The position numbers and the translations under genes were made by a program. From Anaerolineae bacterium (GTDB taxonomy: Bacteria > Chloroflexota > Anaerolineae > Aggregatilineales > UBA2796), in NCBI GenBank assembly GCA_019637615.1, contig JAHBVJ010000005.1, positions 248,001 through 312,000 on the forward strand: a DNA stretch of 64,000 bases, in the 5' to 3' direction. Shown here piece by piece: positions 25,127 to 34,001 of the stretch (within the stretch, counting starts at the first letter, position 1; each line of letters opens with the position of its first letter). A model generated the notes under the pieces. The model ran no database searches and was not told the DNA's origin. It worked only from the letters and a program-made list of their open reading frames with translations.

Positions 25127-26491
25127 ATGGTTAAGAGTTTCAAGCAGCATTTGCGACTGTGGCGCATCATCGGAACTACGCTCGTCGTAGGGCTTATGCT
25201 GATCGCGCCGTCAATTGCCAGCGCACAAGATGGCCCTACCTTAGAGTCGGTGACAAGTTCAATTGATACGGTGTGGTTACTGGTCACTGCCTTCCTCGTC
25301 TTCTTCATGCAAGCAGGCTTCGCGCTTCTTGAAGCGGGCTTCGTCAGCACCAAGCATGTCACCAATATCTTGATGAAGAATCTATTCGATTTCGTCATCG
25401 CGTCGATTGCCTTCTGGGCAGTCGGGTTCGGGATCATGTTTGGCACAGGGAATCCCATCTTCGGGCAAGATTGGTTCTTCTTGAACGGTCTGCCGGATAT
25501 TTATCCGGGGCTGACTGTATCCGGATTTGCCTTCTTCTTCTTCCAGCTCGTGTTTGCTGGTACAGCGGCAACAATTACTTCCGGGGCGATGGGTGGGCGT
25601 ACAGAATTCAAAGCCTACCTGCTGTACAGCTTGATCGTGAGCATCGTCATCTACCCAATCGTTGGTCACTGGATCTGGGGCGGTGGTTGGCTGGCGACGC
25701 TGGCGACTCCCTTCCTCGACTTCGCTGGCTCCACGGTCGTCCACTCGACGGGCGCATGGGTAGGGCTGATCGGGGCGATTATGCTGGGCGCACGCATCGG
25801 GCGGTTCGGGCCGAACGCGAAACCGATGGTTGGTCACAGCATGACTATCGCCACGTTGGGCACCTTCATCCTGTGGTTCGGCTGGTTCGGCTTTAATCCG
25901 GGCAGTCAGTTGAACGCCAACCCCACAGCAATTGGTCTGATCACCATCAATACGAATATCGCGGCGGCGGCTGGCGCGCTGGCAGCCCTGTTCATGAACT
26001 GGTTCATGACGGGCAAGCCACAGCTCGGCCCCTCGCTGAACGGTACGCTGGCTGGCCTTGTCGCCATCACGGCTCCGTGCGCGTTCGTCACACCCGCCGA
26101 GTCGATCGTGATCGGCGCGATTGGTGGCATCCTCATGATGGTGGGCGTCATGGTGCTGGAGCGCTTCAAGATCGATGACGCGGTCGGCGCGGTGCCCGTC
26201 CACGGGTTCGGCGGCGCGTGGGGTACGCTATCGGTTGGCTTATTCCACAGCACCACAGGTCTGCTGCATGGCGGCGGGCTGGATCAGTTCATTACCCAAC
26301 TCATCGGCGTGGTGGCGGTGTTCGCCTTCGTCACGATAGCAGCGGTCATCATGTTCACCATCCTCAAGGCCACCGTCGGGCTGCGTGTTAGTGCGGCGGG
26401 CGAAGAAGTCGGCCTCGACCTGCATGAACACGGCACCGTCAACTATCCAGAATTTGGCGGCGGACTCCCTGAAGCGGCAGCAGGCGACTAA
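25127..26491 (+). CDS. amt: ammonium transporter 1 (Amt family)
   Basis: 454 residues, with a signal-like first helix (LVVGLMLIAPSIASAQ) and eleven membrane helices: LVTAFLVFFMQAGFALLEAGF, FAFFFFQLVFAGTAATITSGAMGGR, WIWGGGWLA, STVVHSTGAWVGLIGAIMLGARIGRF, TLGTFILWFGWFGFNPGSQL, and DDAVGAVPVHGFGGAWGTL with the twin-His pore histidine pattern (VVHSTG and VPVHGFGG). Conducts ammonium/ammonia across the inner membrane. The ATG at 25127 after GGGGGACGC was chosen; an upstream open stretch adds 34 residues but is the conserved leader. A perfect 12-bp stem hairpin lies 23 bases after the stop. No glnB/glnK follows it. Confidence 0.95.
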   Translation: MVKSFKQHLRLWRIIGTTLVVGLMLIAPSIASAQDGPTLESVTSSIDTVWLLVTAFLVFFMQAGFALLEAGFVSTKHVTNILMKNLFDFVIASIAFWAVGFGIMFGTGNPIFGQDWFFLNGLPDIYPGLTVSGFAFFFFQLVFAGTAATITSGAMGGRTEFKAYLLYSLIVSIVIYPIVGHWIWGGGWLATLATPFLDFAGSTVVHSTGAWVGLIGAIMLGARIGRFGPNAKPMVGHSMTIATLGTFILWFGWFGFNPGSQLNANPTAIGLITINTNIAAAAGALAALFMNWFMTGKPQLGPSLNGTLAGLVAITAPCAFVTPAESIVIGAIGGILMMVGVMVLERFKIDDAVGAVPVHGFGGAWGTLSVGLFHSTTGLLHGGGLDQFITQLIGVVAVFAFVTIAAVIMFTILKATVGLRVSAAGEEVGLDLHEHGTVNYPEFGGGLPEAAAGD

Positions 26492-26514
26492 GCCTAGCTT
26501 CGCTTTCTAACCCC

Positions 26515-26545
26515 AAGATGGCGAAGATCACCCCTTCGCCATCTT
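26515..26545 (+). terminator. 12-bp hairpin after amt 1
   Basis: AAGATGGCGAAG-ATCACCC-CTTCGCCATCTT with a perfect stem but no U-run; rho-independent termination would be inefficient, so it may protect the message 3' end. Confidence 0.6.
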
Positions 26546-26842
26546 GTTCCGAGAGCATCGCGCACAAGAGGATTGCGGTCTTGATCAAGGGTCGATCCGA
26601 CGGTATTTGAGGGCATTGACCGGGCGGAAAATTTGCCTAAGTGAGGCGCGACAAGCGATGGGAGCGTGGCTGATGGTTTAGCCGCAGGGTTTTAGGGCAT
26701 AATGCATAACGCTTGCGCCCTCAAATTTGAACAGAAAACAAACAGGTTTTGAACAGAATTCCGTTCAACCTGCACAAAAACTTTGCCCGCTATGCGCTGG
26801 TCGTATGTGATTAATATTTAGATATTAGTAAATTAAATATCC

Positions 26843-26957
26843 AACCTCATGTAAAACACCTAAATTCAAGTCGTGAAAATTCATACGTTATCAACGTACC
26901 TTACTTTTAACGGGTTTTTTATACTCTGGATGTTCTTCAATACGACCTAGAGGGGAT
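26843..26957 (+). promoter_or_regulatory. duplicated amt upstream region, copy 2
   Basis: 115 bases that align with 24972-25087: AACCTCATGTAAAACACCTA, GTCGTGAAAATTCATACGTT, ATCAACGT, TTTTTTATACT (TATACT at 26920-26925), and a TACGACCTAGAGGGGATT end. Here the ribosome site AGGGGATT is immediately before the start of amt 2, unlike in copy 1 where 40 further bases intervene. Confidence 0.8.
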
Positions 26958-26963
26958 TCAGAG

Positions 26964-28481
26964 ATGACAGCTATCTCCAACAGCAGAAAGCGTTTAACAA
27001 CGCCACAGCCCAGTGATGTTCTCCGAAAGAGAAAAAACATCCGCATGTGGCGCAACATCGCGACGATGGCAGTCGCCACTATTCTGTTAGCCGCTTTTGG
27101 CCTCCGTCATGCCTACGCGCAAGGCCCTGACACTGCCACAGATATTACGAACATCAAGATTGGTATCGACACCGTGTGGGTGATGATCACCGGTTTCCTC
27201 GTGTTCTTTATGCAGTTGGGGTTCGCCATTCTGGAAACTGGTATGATCCGCCAGACGGCGGGTGTGAACGCGCTGCTTGAGAACTTCTTGGAAGCGGGCG
27301 TCGGCGCAGTCGTATGGTGGTTGGTCGGCTTCGGGCTGGCCTTCGGTGCGGATAATGGCAGCGGCCTGTGGGGGACAACGCTGTTCGCGCCGGGAATCGG
27401 TACCGCCGACACGATTATGTACGGCAACATCGGCACCTTTACGATGTTCTTCTTCCAGTTCGCGTTTGCCGCTACCGCCAGCACAATCACGACGGGCGCG
27501 ATGGCTGAACGCACGGACTTCATCGGCAACTTCATCTATACAGCAATCGTGATCGTCTTCATTTATCCTATCGTCGTCCACTGGATCTGGGGCGGAGGCT
27601 GGCTGTTCCAACAGGGCTTCTTCGACTTCGCAGGCAGCAATGTGGTGCATACGGTCGGCGGCGTGATCGCCCTCGTCGGTGCATGGGTACTTGGGCCGCG
27701 CAAGGGCAAGGTGTGGGGCAAGACCATTCCCCCGCATAACCTCGGTCTGGCGCTGATCGGTACGATGATCCTGTGGGTGGGTTGGTACGGCTTCAACCCC
27801 GGTTCGACACTGGGCGCAGTCGGCGTCGCTGGCACCATCGGCATCGTCACGCTGAACACGACGCTGGGCGCTGGTGTGGGTTCGCTGTCCGCGATGTTCT
27901 TCGGTTACTTCCGCACTGGCAAGTGGAGCCTCGTCTCGACGCTGAACGGGTCGCTGGCGGGTCTGGTTGCTATCACCGGTGGCTGCGCGTTCGTCAGCCC
28001 AGTGGCGGCTATGATCATCGGTGGTGTGGCTGGTATCGTCCTGCTGCTGTGGGGCGACCTGCTGGAAATCATCAAGGTCGATGACGCGGTGGGAGCTTCG
28101 TCCGTCCACCTCGCTTGCGGTGTGTGGGGCATCATCGGCATCGGTTTGTTCGCTGAACCCACGCTGACCCCGTTCGCCGCCAACGTCAAGGCTGGCATGG
28201 GCGGTCTGCTGGTGTCCGGTGGCAGCATCGACATCTTGATCACGCAGTTGACAGGATCGATTGCCACCATCGTGTGGTGCGCGGTGACCTCCTTCATCAT
28301 GTTCTATGCGCTGAAGGTTACGAAGCACCTGCGCGTCAACCCCAAGGCCGAAGAGGACGGCAACTTCATCGACAACTACGAGCACGGCGAATCGATTTGG
28401 CCGGATGTCCTCACCCTGCCCGGTGATGCCCCGATGCCTGCGGAAGCCAAAGCACGGACTGCTCCGGCTGTCGGTGACTAA
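26964..28481 (+). CDS. amt: ammonium transporter 2 (Amt family)
   Basis: 505 residues. A 28-residue basic stretch precedes a signal-like helix (IATMAVATILLAAFGLRHAYAQ), then the Amt core as in copy 1 (MITGFLVFFMQLGFAILETGM, FFQFAFAATASTITTGAMAER, WIWGGGWLF, NVVHTVGGVIALVGAW, GWYGFNPGSTLG, ASSVHLACGVWG). It has a longer loop before the last helices (LTPFAANVKAGMGGLLVSGGSID). Paralogous to amt 1, apparently from a tandem duplication that included the leader. Pore histidines are present (VVHTVG, VHLACG). Strong terminator after the gene; then the KdpD/KdpE-like pair on the same strand. Confidence 0.93.
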   Translation: MTAISNSRKRLTTPQPSDVLRKRKNIRMWRNIATMAVATILLAAFGLRHAYAQGPDTATDITNIKIGIDTVWVMITGFLVFFMQLGFAILETGMIRQTAGVNALLENFLEAGVGAVVWWLVGFGLAFGADNGSGLWGTTLFAPGIGTADTIMYGNIGTFTMFFFQFAFAATASTITTGAMAERTDFIGNFIYTAIVIVFIYPIVVHWIWGGGWLFQQGFFDFAGSNVVHTVGGVIALVGAWVLGPRKGKVWGKTIPPHNLGLALIGTMILWVGWYGFNPGSTLGAVGVAGTIGIVTLNTTLGAGVGSLSAMFFGYFRTGKWSLVSTLNGSLAGLVAITGGCAFVSPVAAMIIGGVAGIVLLLWGDLLEIIKVDDAVGASSVHLACGVWGIIGIGLFAEPTLTPFAANVKAGMGGLLVSGGSIDILITQLTGSIATIVWCAVTSFIMFYALKVTKHLRVNPKAEEDGNFIDNYEHGESIWPDVLTLPGDAPMPAEAKARTAPAVGD

Positions 28482-28518
28482 GCATAGTCAGACCTAAACG
28501 TTAGCTCTCCAATAAAAC

Positions 28519-28554
28519 GGAGTAGGGAGCATCGGTTCCCTACTCTGTTTTTTT
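28519..28554 (+). terminator. intrinsic terminator of amt 2
   Basis: GGAGTAGGGA-GCATCGGT-TCCCTACTC then TG and seven T's. Confidence 0.9.
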
Positions 28555-28623
28555 CTGTCTAGATTGTGGTATAACAGTCAGAATTACCCATAGGTGTAAC
28601 CGACGTTTGACACGAGAAATGCA

Positions 28624-29676
28624 GTGAGTCTGTATCAAGTACCCCTTCTCTCTCATAAGAAGCAGCCGTGGCAATATGCAGCGATCTTAGTGATGGTGCT
28701 GCTGACTACGGTGGGGTTATATAAACTGCGCGACCAGCTAGGCGATGCCAATATCTCGCTGGTGTATTTATTGCTTGTGCTGTTTTGCGCAGTGACAACC
28801 GAACCGGGCGTGAGCATTTTTTGCAGCGGCGTGAGTTTTTTGTGTTATGACTTCGTCCTCATCCCGCCCGAAATTAACTTCATTACCTTTTCCATCACCA
28901 AGCTCCTTGACCCTGTCGCTTTTTTTGTGGTGGCGCTCGTGACGGGTGCCATCGCTGAACGCTCACGCACTATCGCTGCCGAAAAAGCCACCTATCGGCA
29001 AGCCAGCCAATTCCGATCCACGATTTTGCAGCTTGTTTCGCATAACCTGCGCACCCCGCTGGCAGTCATCAAAACCGCGCTGACGAGTGTGCTCGACTCG
29101 AAGGAGCTTCCGGAAGCATCCACTGAACTTTTGGTGTCGGCAAATCAGGAATGTGATCGGTTGAACCGCTTGATCGGCAACGTGCTGCAAGTGTCGCGCC
29201 TAGATACACAAACCGTGCAGTTGCATCAAGATTGGAACGGGCTTGATGATGTGATCAGCAGCGTGTTCGCGCGGTGGCGTCCGCTGGTCAACAGCAAGGC
29301 GATGACGGCGACTATCCCCAACAATTTACCCTTGATCAAGTTCGATTATGCGCTCATCGAAAATGTGCTGGTCAACTTGGTCGAGAACGCGGTCAGGCAT
29401 GGACACCCGCCTATCCATGTCGGCGTAGAACTGCACCCGACCGAAGTGTGGGTGACTGTCACTGACTGCGGCGAAGGGCCGCCAATCGATCAACGTGATC
29501 ATCTTTTCAAGCATTTTGCCTCGGTGAAATCGGGCGGGTTAGGGTTAGGTCTAGCCGTGTGCAAGGGGCTGATCGATGCACATCAGGGACGACTCTGGGC
29601 GAACTTCCAGCCTGCGAAAACGAGCTTTACGTTCTCTTTGTCGCTGATGGCAGATGAGGATAGCGACAATGAATAA
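28624..29676 (+). CDS. KdpD-like sensor histidine kinase (DUF4118 membrane domain)
   Basis: 350 residues from GTG. Four membrane helices at the N-terminus (AAILVMVLLTTVGLY, ISLVYLLLVLFCAVT, GVSFLCYDFVLIP, LDPVAFFVVALVTGAIAE) as in the KdpD C-terminal sensor region; then an H-box QLVSHNLRTPLAVIKTAL, N-box VLVNLVENAVRHG and G-box GGLGLGLAVCKGLID. It lacks the long cytoplasmic KdpD N-terminal (USP) part, so it is a truncated KdpD relative. The response regulator gene overlaps its end by 8 bases. No kdpFABC is in the window; placement after two amt genes leaves the signal open. Confidence 0.88.
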   Translation: MSLYQVPLLSHKKQPWQYAAILVMVLLTTVGLYKLRDQLGDANISLVYLLLVLFCAVTTEPGVSIFCSGVSFLCYDFVLIPPEINFITFSITKLLDPVAFFVVALVTGAIAERSRTIAAEKATYRQASQFRSTILQLVSHNLRTPLAVIKTALTSVLDSKELPEASTELLVSANQECDRLNRLIGNVLQVSRLDTQTVQLHQDWNGLDDVISSVFARWRPLVNSKAMTATIPNNLPLIKFDYALIENVLVNLVENAVRHGHPPIHVGVELHPTEVWVTVTDCGEGPPIDQRDHLFKHFASVKSGGLGLGLAVCKGLIDAHQGRLWANFQPAKTSFTFSLSLMADEDSDNE

Positions 29677-30379
29677 TGTGTTGGTGGTGGATGACGATAA
29701 CGAGTTCCGAGAAACCCTGATCAAAGCGCTCAAGCAGTTTGGCTACCGCGCGATGGGGATCAATAACCCTGATGCGTTGGCGTCTACTATCGTCGTCCAA
29801 CGTCCAGACGTGATTCTGCTCGACATGATGTTCGACGCCGATATGGCAGGGCTGCGCGTGTGTGAGCAGTTGCGGGCATGGAGCGCGATTCCGGTCTTGA
29901 TCCTGTCCGTCATCAATGATGACAAAATCAAAGTCAAAGTGCTGGACGCTGGTGCCGACGATTTTCTCGTCAAGCCGTTCAGCGTGAGCGAATTGACCGC
30001 ACGCATCCGTGCCATCGAGCGACGCTTGACCAACACTCCGCGCACCGCCAACGCGCATATCGTGTGTACGGGCAAGCTGCTGATCGATTTCGACATGCGG
30101 ATCGTGAAATTGGATGATCAGCCGCTGCACCTGACGCGCAAAGAATACGCGCTGCTCAAGGCGCTGGCGGAGGCGCAAGGACGGTTAGTGACGTATGAGC
30201 GGCTGCTGGCGACGATCTGGACGGATGAAAACGCGACGGAACAGCGTAAAGTGCGGGCGCTGGTCATGCAACTGCGCAATAAGCTGAACGAAGATTTGAG
30301 CAACCCGACGTATATTTTGACGGAAGCGGGCGTCGGGTATCGGCTGAATATGGAGCCGGACGGGTTCAGCACAGCCTAG
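29669..30379 (+). CDS. OmpR/KdpE-type response regulator
   Basis: 236 residues starting MNNVLVVDDDNEFRETLI; receiver Asp in DVILLDMMFD, signature lysine in DDFLVKPFSVSELTARI, then a winged-helix output domain (LTRKEYALLKALAEAQGRLVTYERLL, KVRALVMQLRNKLNEDLSNP, YILTEAGVGYRL). The gene starts inside the last codons of the kinase gene, so the two are a cotranslated pair. Targets unknown; the duplicated amt leader is one candidate. Confidence 0.9.
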   Translation: MNNVLVVDDDNEFRETLIKALKQFGYRAMGINNPDALASTIVVQRPDVILLDMMFDADMAGLRVCEQLRAWSAIPVLILSVINDDKIKVKVLDAGADDFLVKPFSVSELTARIRAIERRLTNTPRTANAHIVCTGKLLIDFDMRIVKLDDQPLHLTRKEYALLKALAEAQGRLVTYERLLATIWTDENATEQRKVRALVMQLRNKLNEDLSNPTYILTEAGVGYRLNMEPDGFSTA

Positions 30380-30388
30380 CCAGCAGCG

Positions 30389-32044
30389 TTAACGCACCTT
30401 ATAAATCTGGTAGCTGCCTTGATCATAGATCAGATCGAGATCGGGCAGCGGTGCGGTGAGGACGGCGGGAGCGGTGCGGTCATCGGGGCTGACGATGACG
30501 TAGGTGATGCGCCCGGAAGCGTAAAGCGCGCGACGGTCTGATTCGCTGAGATCGTCATGTAGAAGTTGTTCGGCTTGCGTCAGTTTGGCAGCGTAGCCGA
30601 TGGTTTCGGGGCCGTGTCCGACATAGGCGAGCAGGCTGGTGCGGACGGGCAGATAATTCCCCACGCGCACGTTCGACAAGACAACCGACTGCGGCGGCGC
30701 ATTGGCAGCAAGCCAGTCCAATGCCTCGATCAGTGGCGTGTCGTTGTAGAGACGGTTGCCGAGGTACGGCACACTGGCGGTATACGCACCGCTGAACAGC
30801 AGAATGGCGGTGGTGGGAAGCGACAACACCAAGATACCGATGACCGCTGACCGCCACCGCTGTGCCTGCCGACGGAATCCAGTCCGTTTTACCCACGCAT
30901 AACGGACGCCAGCAATTGCTAGAATGCATAAGGGCACGAAGACGCCTTCGAGCAACCGCCGCTGCACGTTGATCGGCAGGTAAGCGAGGATGGGCGCGAC
31001 GATCACCCACGCGAGCAGCAGCAAATAGGCGGGACGCGTGCTACCACGCTGCCATGCCCATCTGAGCGCGGGAATGGCTAAGACCGCCAGCAGCCCATAG
31101 CCGATCAGGAAATGCAGCGGATGCGGCGAGGGCAGCAAATTTTGCGCTTGCCACTCCGCCATGATCGGGTTGGCGGCAAAACCGAGCAAATTATAGAGCA
31201 GATAAGGGGCGGTCACGAGCGCCGCCACGACGCAGCGCCAGAATAGATCGACGGGAAAGCGCCGCTGTTTGAGGATCGCCGCCAAGCCCCAGACGCCAAG
31301 CAAGATATACAGCACGGCGATGTAAAACGGCACGCACAGCCCCATGATCAGCCAGAGCAGACCCGCGCGGAGTGGACGGCGGATCGAGCGGACGACGGGT
31401 TGGTTATGCGATGGCAGCGAGGTGAACAGCAGCATGAAGCCGCCGAGCAGACACGCGCGCGCCAGAGCCAGATGTGGCAGCCCGTAGATCAGATAGAAGC
31501 TGTAGCCTTCTGGCACGATGAAATCGAGCGGGGACGAGCCGAGCCAATTTTGCTGCCCCACGATGGTGAGCACCCACCCGAAGCCGCCGCCGAGCGTGAT
31601 CAGCACGAGCGCCACCATGCGCGCAGAGGGCGAGACGAGGAAAAACGCGGCAAAGCGATACGTCACCGCGATCAGGAGCGCGGCGAACACCAGCCGCGCC
31701 GCATGGAATACCATGATCATCGCATCGACCAAGGCGGGACTGTTGGGCGGGGCGAACAGAGCGGCCAGTTTGCCCATCAGCAGATAGGGCACGAAAATGA
31801 ACATGCTGGCGTGCGGCTCGGCGGTGTAGACGATATGAAAGAGCCAGTTACCATCCGCGCCTTCACGCATTTTGGCGAGATAACTGTTGGCGTCATCCAA
31901 CCCGAAGATGAAGCCTGTGAAGCGCAGATCGGGGCGCTGCGAGAGCCAGCCGACGATATAGGGCAGCGAGGTGATGATCAGCGCGAAGATGATGAAGATG
32001 GCAACATTGCGCCATTCGCGACGGGTGATATTAGGTGCGGGCAC
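30389..32044 (-). CDS. polytopic membrane protein, GT-C-like, paralog of 33988-35622
   Basis: 551 residues, about ten membrane helices. Large N-terminal loop after helix 1 with FIFGLDDANSYLAKMREGADGNWLFHIVYTAEPHASMF, which matches the corresponding TYLGKINQGLRGNWLFHLDYTPEETNG of the third gene of this set; acidic residues in that loop are typical for GT-C glycosyltransferases using lipid-phosphate sugars. The last 130 residues are a soluble domain ending PLPDLDLIYDQGSYQIYKVR. Last gene of a three-gene operon; starts 14 bases inside the middle gene. Sugar and acceptor are unknown; a transferase call is inference. Confidence 0.75.
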   Translation of the reverse strand: MPAPNITRREWRNVAIFIIFALIITSLPYIVGWLSQRPDLRFTGFIFGLDDANSYLAKMREGADGNWLFHIVYTAEPHASMFIFVPYLLMGKLAALFAPPNSPALVDAMIMVFHAARLVFAALLIAVTYRFAAFFLVSPSARMVALVLITLGGGFGWVLTIVGQQNWLGSSPLDFIVPEGYSFYLIYGLPHLALARACLLGGFMLLFTSLPSHNQPVVRSIRRPLRAGLLWLIMGLCVPFYIAVLYILLGVWGLAAILKQRRFPVDLFWRCVVAALVTAPYLLYNLLGFAANPIMAEWQAQNLLPSPHPLHFLIGYGLLAVLAIPALRWAWQRGSTRPAYLLLLAWVIVAPILAYLPINVQRRLLEGVFVPLCILAIAGVRYAWVKRTGFRRQAQRWRSAVIGILVLSLPTTAILLFSGAYTASVPYLGNRLYNDTPLIEALDWLAANAPPQSVVLSNVRVGNYLPVRTSLLAYVGHGPETIGYAAKLTQAEQLLHDDLSESDRRALYASGRITYVIVSPDDRTAPAVLTAPLPDLDLIYDQGSYQIYKVR

Positions 32045-34001
32045 GACGCCCTCCGATGATGAGCGCGGCGCAGCAAATCAAGAGGCCGACGCCCGAAACC
32101 GCCAGCGAAGGCGCTAAAGTGGTCGGGCTGTAGCACGTCCGCATCTCGCCAACGTCGCCATCGAGTTCGGACGTGAGCAAGGGATGTGCATACCAACCGG
32201 GGAGATAGGGAAAGAAATACGGATTCGGCGGTTGCTGACAATTCGGATTGGCGGCAGCGCTTGGCGTCGATTCGGGCGGCGGCGCGAAGGTGTTGCGATA
32301 AATGTAGACGCCGTCGATGATGGTGCGCTGTTCCAAACCGGGGCTAGTCAGCGGATAGGCCGAGACGATGTGACTGACGCCCCATTCCCCCAACTTCTGC
32401 GCGTCGATGACGGCGGTCTGATTGGCCTTGCTGAGATCGTCGCCTTCCAGCGGCGGCAGCGTGACGGAATAGCCATCCACACTGGTGCCCGTCGCCAGCG
32501 CGAACTCAAGGACGTAGCCGCGCAGTTGCAGCGGATCGACACCGCCGAAATCGGGGATATTCCAGTAGGCGGCGGCTTGCTGTGGGAAGCTGTAGGTGGG
32601 CGAATAAACCCGCGTGACGCCATCTTCGATCAGGGCTTGCGCGATGGGCAGATAACGATCTAGCCAGTCGGATTGGGGCTTGGCGACGATGTAGGCGACA
32701 TCTGTCCACAGCAGCTCTGCCACCACCAGCGCGCCGATCCCACCGACCAGCAGCGCGCGACGAGCGGACGTCAGGCGGAGGCGAACGGTAAACAGCGCTT
32801 GCAGTCCGTAACCTGCCAGCACGATCAGCGCGACGATAGCGAGGCACCAGATGCGCGGCGGAACGCGGAGCCATGCCAGCGGCGGAAACACAGTCACTAA
32901 GCCTGACCACAAGGGGCCGTTCGAGCCGAGCGCGTACAAGGCCGATACGATGATGACGAGCCACCAAAACAGCGCGATCCCGCGTCGTTTAGCGAGGATT
33001 AACTCGTTAGTTCCGATAATACCCATTATCAGCAACGAAATACCGCTGTAGAGAATCACTTCGTGCGATCCGGGCTGGCGGGGGAAGATCACGCCTAATA
33101 ATTGCAGCGGTTCGAGCGAAAATAGGCCAGCTTCTTGCGGGCTGAGTCCTAACCGCGTGGCGTAGGGGAGGATTTCTAGCAACTGCATCCATTGCACCGC
33201 CGTCAAGAGCAGCAGGAGGAGCGCGCCAGCCCATAGGGTGAGCACGATCCGCGTGAGCTGCATTTTGGCGAAGGCTTCGCGCTGTGTGGGCGTGCCGGTG
33301 AGAAGGCGCGTGAGGATCATCCACGCGGCGAAACAGCCTGTTAACCCAACCGCGAAGACACAGATGCGAATATCCGCGAGAAAACACATCGCCGTGACGA
33401 GACCAAGCATGGCGGCTCGTCCGAGCCATGCCCTCGACTGCGTCTGATCGTCAGCGGGCGGATCGACGGGAACGACGATGCGCACGACCGCCGCCAAGAC
33501 AGCGGGCAACCATGCCAGCGCGTACACGACATCGAGATGTCCCGCGCCCGCCGCCGCGATCAAACGCGGGGTAAACATGAAGGCCGCGCCCATCACGTTG
33601 GCGACGGCAACCGATAAACCGAGCGTCCGCCCAAGCCAGCGCATTGCGAGGCCAGCGATAAGCATGTGCAGCCAGAGCATCACGTTGAGGTGCAGCACGG
33701 CGGGGAGGATCAGGGCGAGATACTGCGGCGGGTACCAGACTTTGTTGAGCGGGTTGGCGGCGAAGGGCTGCCCACTCATCACGCCGGGACGCCAGAGGGG
33801 AAAATAGCCCGCTTGCACGGTGCGCTGCAAAAATAGGGCGCTAGGCCAATGGCTGACGACGGCATCGGAGAAATCCGAACGCGGGGGGAAAGGCAACCTA
33901 TCGCCACGCAAGCCGACGCCATACAAAAAGAACGCCGCTGCTAATGCCAGCAGCAGCGCATAGCCCGCAGGATGGACAAAGACGTCACTAACGCGCTTCA
34001 T
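32031..34001 (-). CDS. polytopic membrane protein, YfhO/GT-C-like
   Basis: 656 residues with about twelve membrane helices. The N-terminal loop (PPRSDFSDAVVSHWPSALFLQRTVQAGYFPLWRPGVMSG...KVWYPPQYLALILP) is typical for YfhO-like putative glycosyltransferases, and the C-terminal 150 residues form a soluble segment before a final helix (SLAVSGVGLLICCAALIIGG). Such proteins add sugars to lipids or surface polymers. Overlaps both neighbours by 14 bases, which shows coupled translation in the order 33988, 32031, 30389. Confidence 0.78.
   Translation of the reverse strand: MKRVSDVFVHPAGYALLLALAAAFFLYGVGLRGDRLPFPPRSDFSDAVVSHWPSALFLQRTVQAGYFPLWRPGVMSGQPFAANPLNKVWYPPQYLALILPAVLHLNVMLWLHMLIAGLAMRWLGRTLGLSVAVANVMGAAFMFTPRLIAAAGAGHLDVVYALAWLPAVLAAVVRIVVPVDPPADDQTQSRAWLGRAAMLGLVTAMCFLADIRICVFAVGLTGCFAAWMILTRLLTGTPTQREAFAKMQLTRIVLTLWAGALLLLLLTAVQWMQLLEILPYATRLGLSPQEAGLFSLEPLQLLGVIFPRQPGSHEVILYSGISLLIMGIIGTNELILAKRRGIALFWWLVIIVSALYALGSNGPLWSGLVTVFPPLAWLRVPPRIWCLAIVALIVLAGYGLQALFTVRLRLTSARRALLVGGIGALVVAELLWTDVAYIVAKPQSDWLDRYLPIAQALIEDGVTRVYSPTYSFPQQAAAYWNIPDFGGVDPLQLRGYVLEFALATGTSVDGYSVTLPPLEGDDLSKANQTAVIDAQKLGEWGVSHIVSAYPLTSPGLEQRTIIDGVYIYRNTFAPPPESTPSAAANPNCQQPPNPYFFPYLPGWYAHPLLTSELDGDVGEMRTCYSPTTLAPSLAVSGVGLLICCAALIIGGRRART

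Noticed and set aside
27087..28385. 432-codon minus-strand frame
   Set aside because: Antisense shadow of amt 2; His/Gln/Arg-rich without any family pattern.
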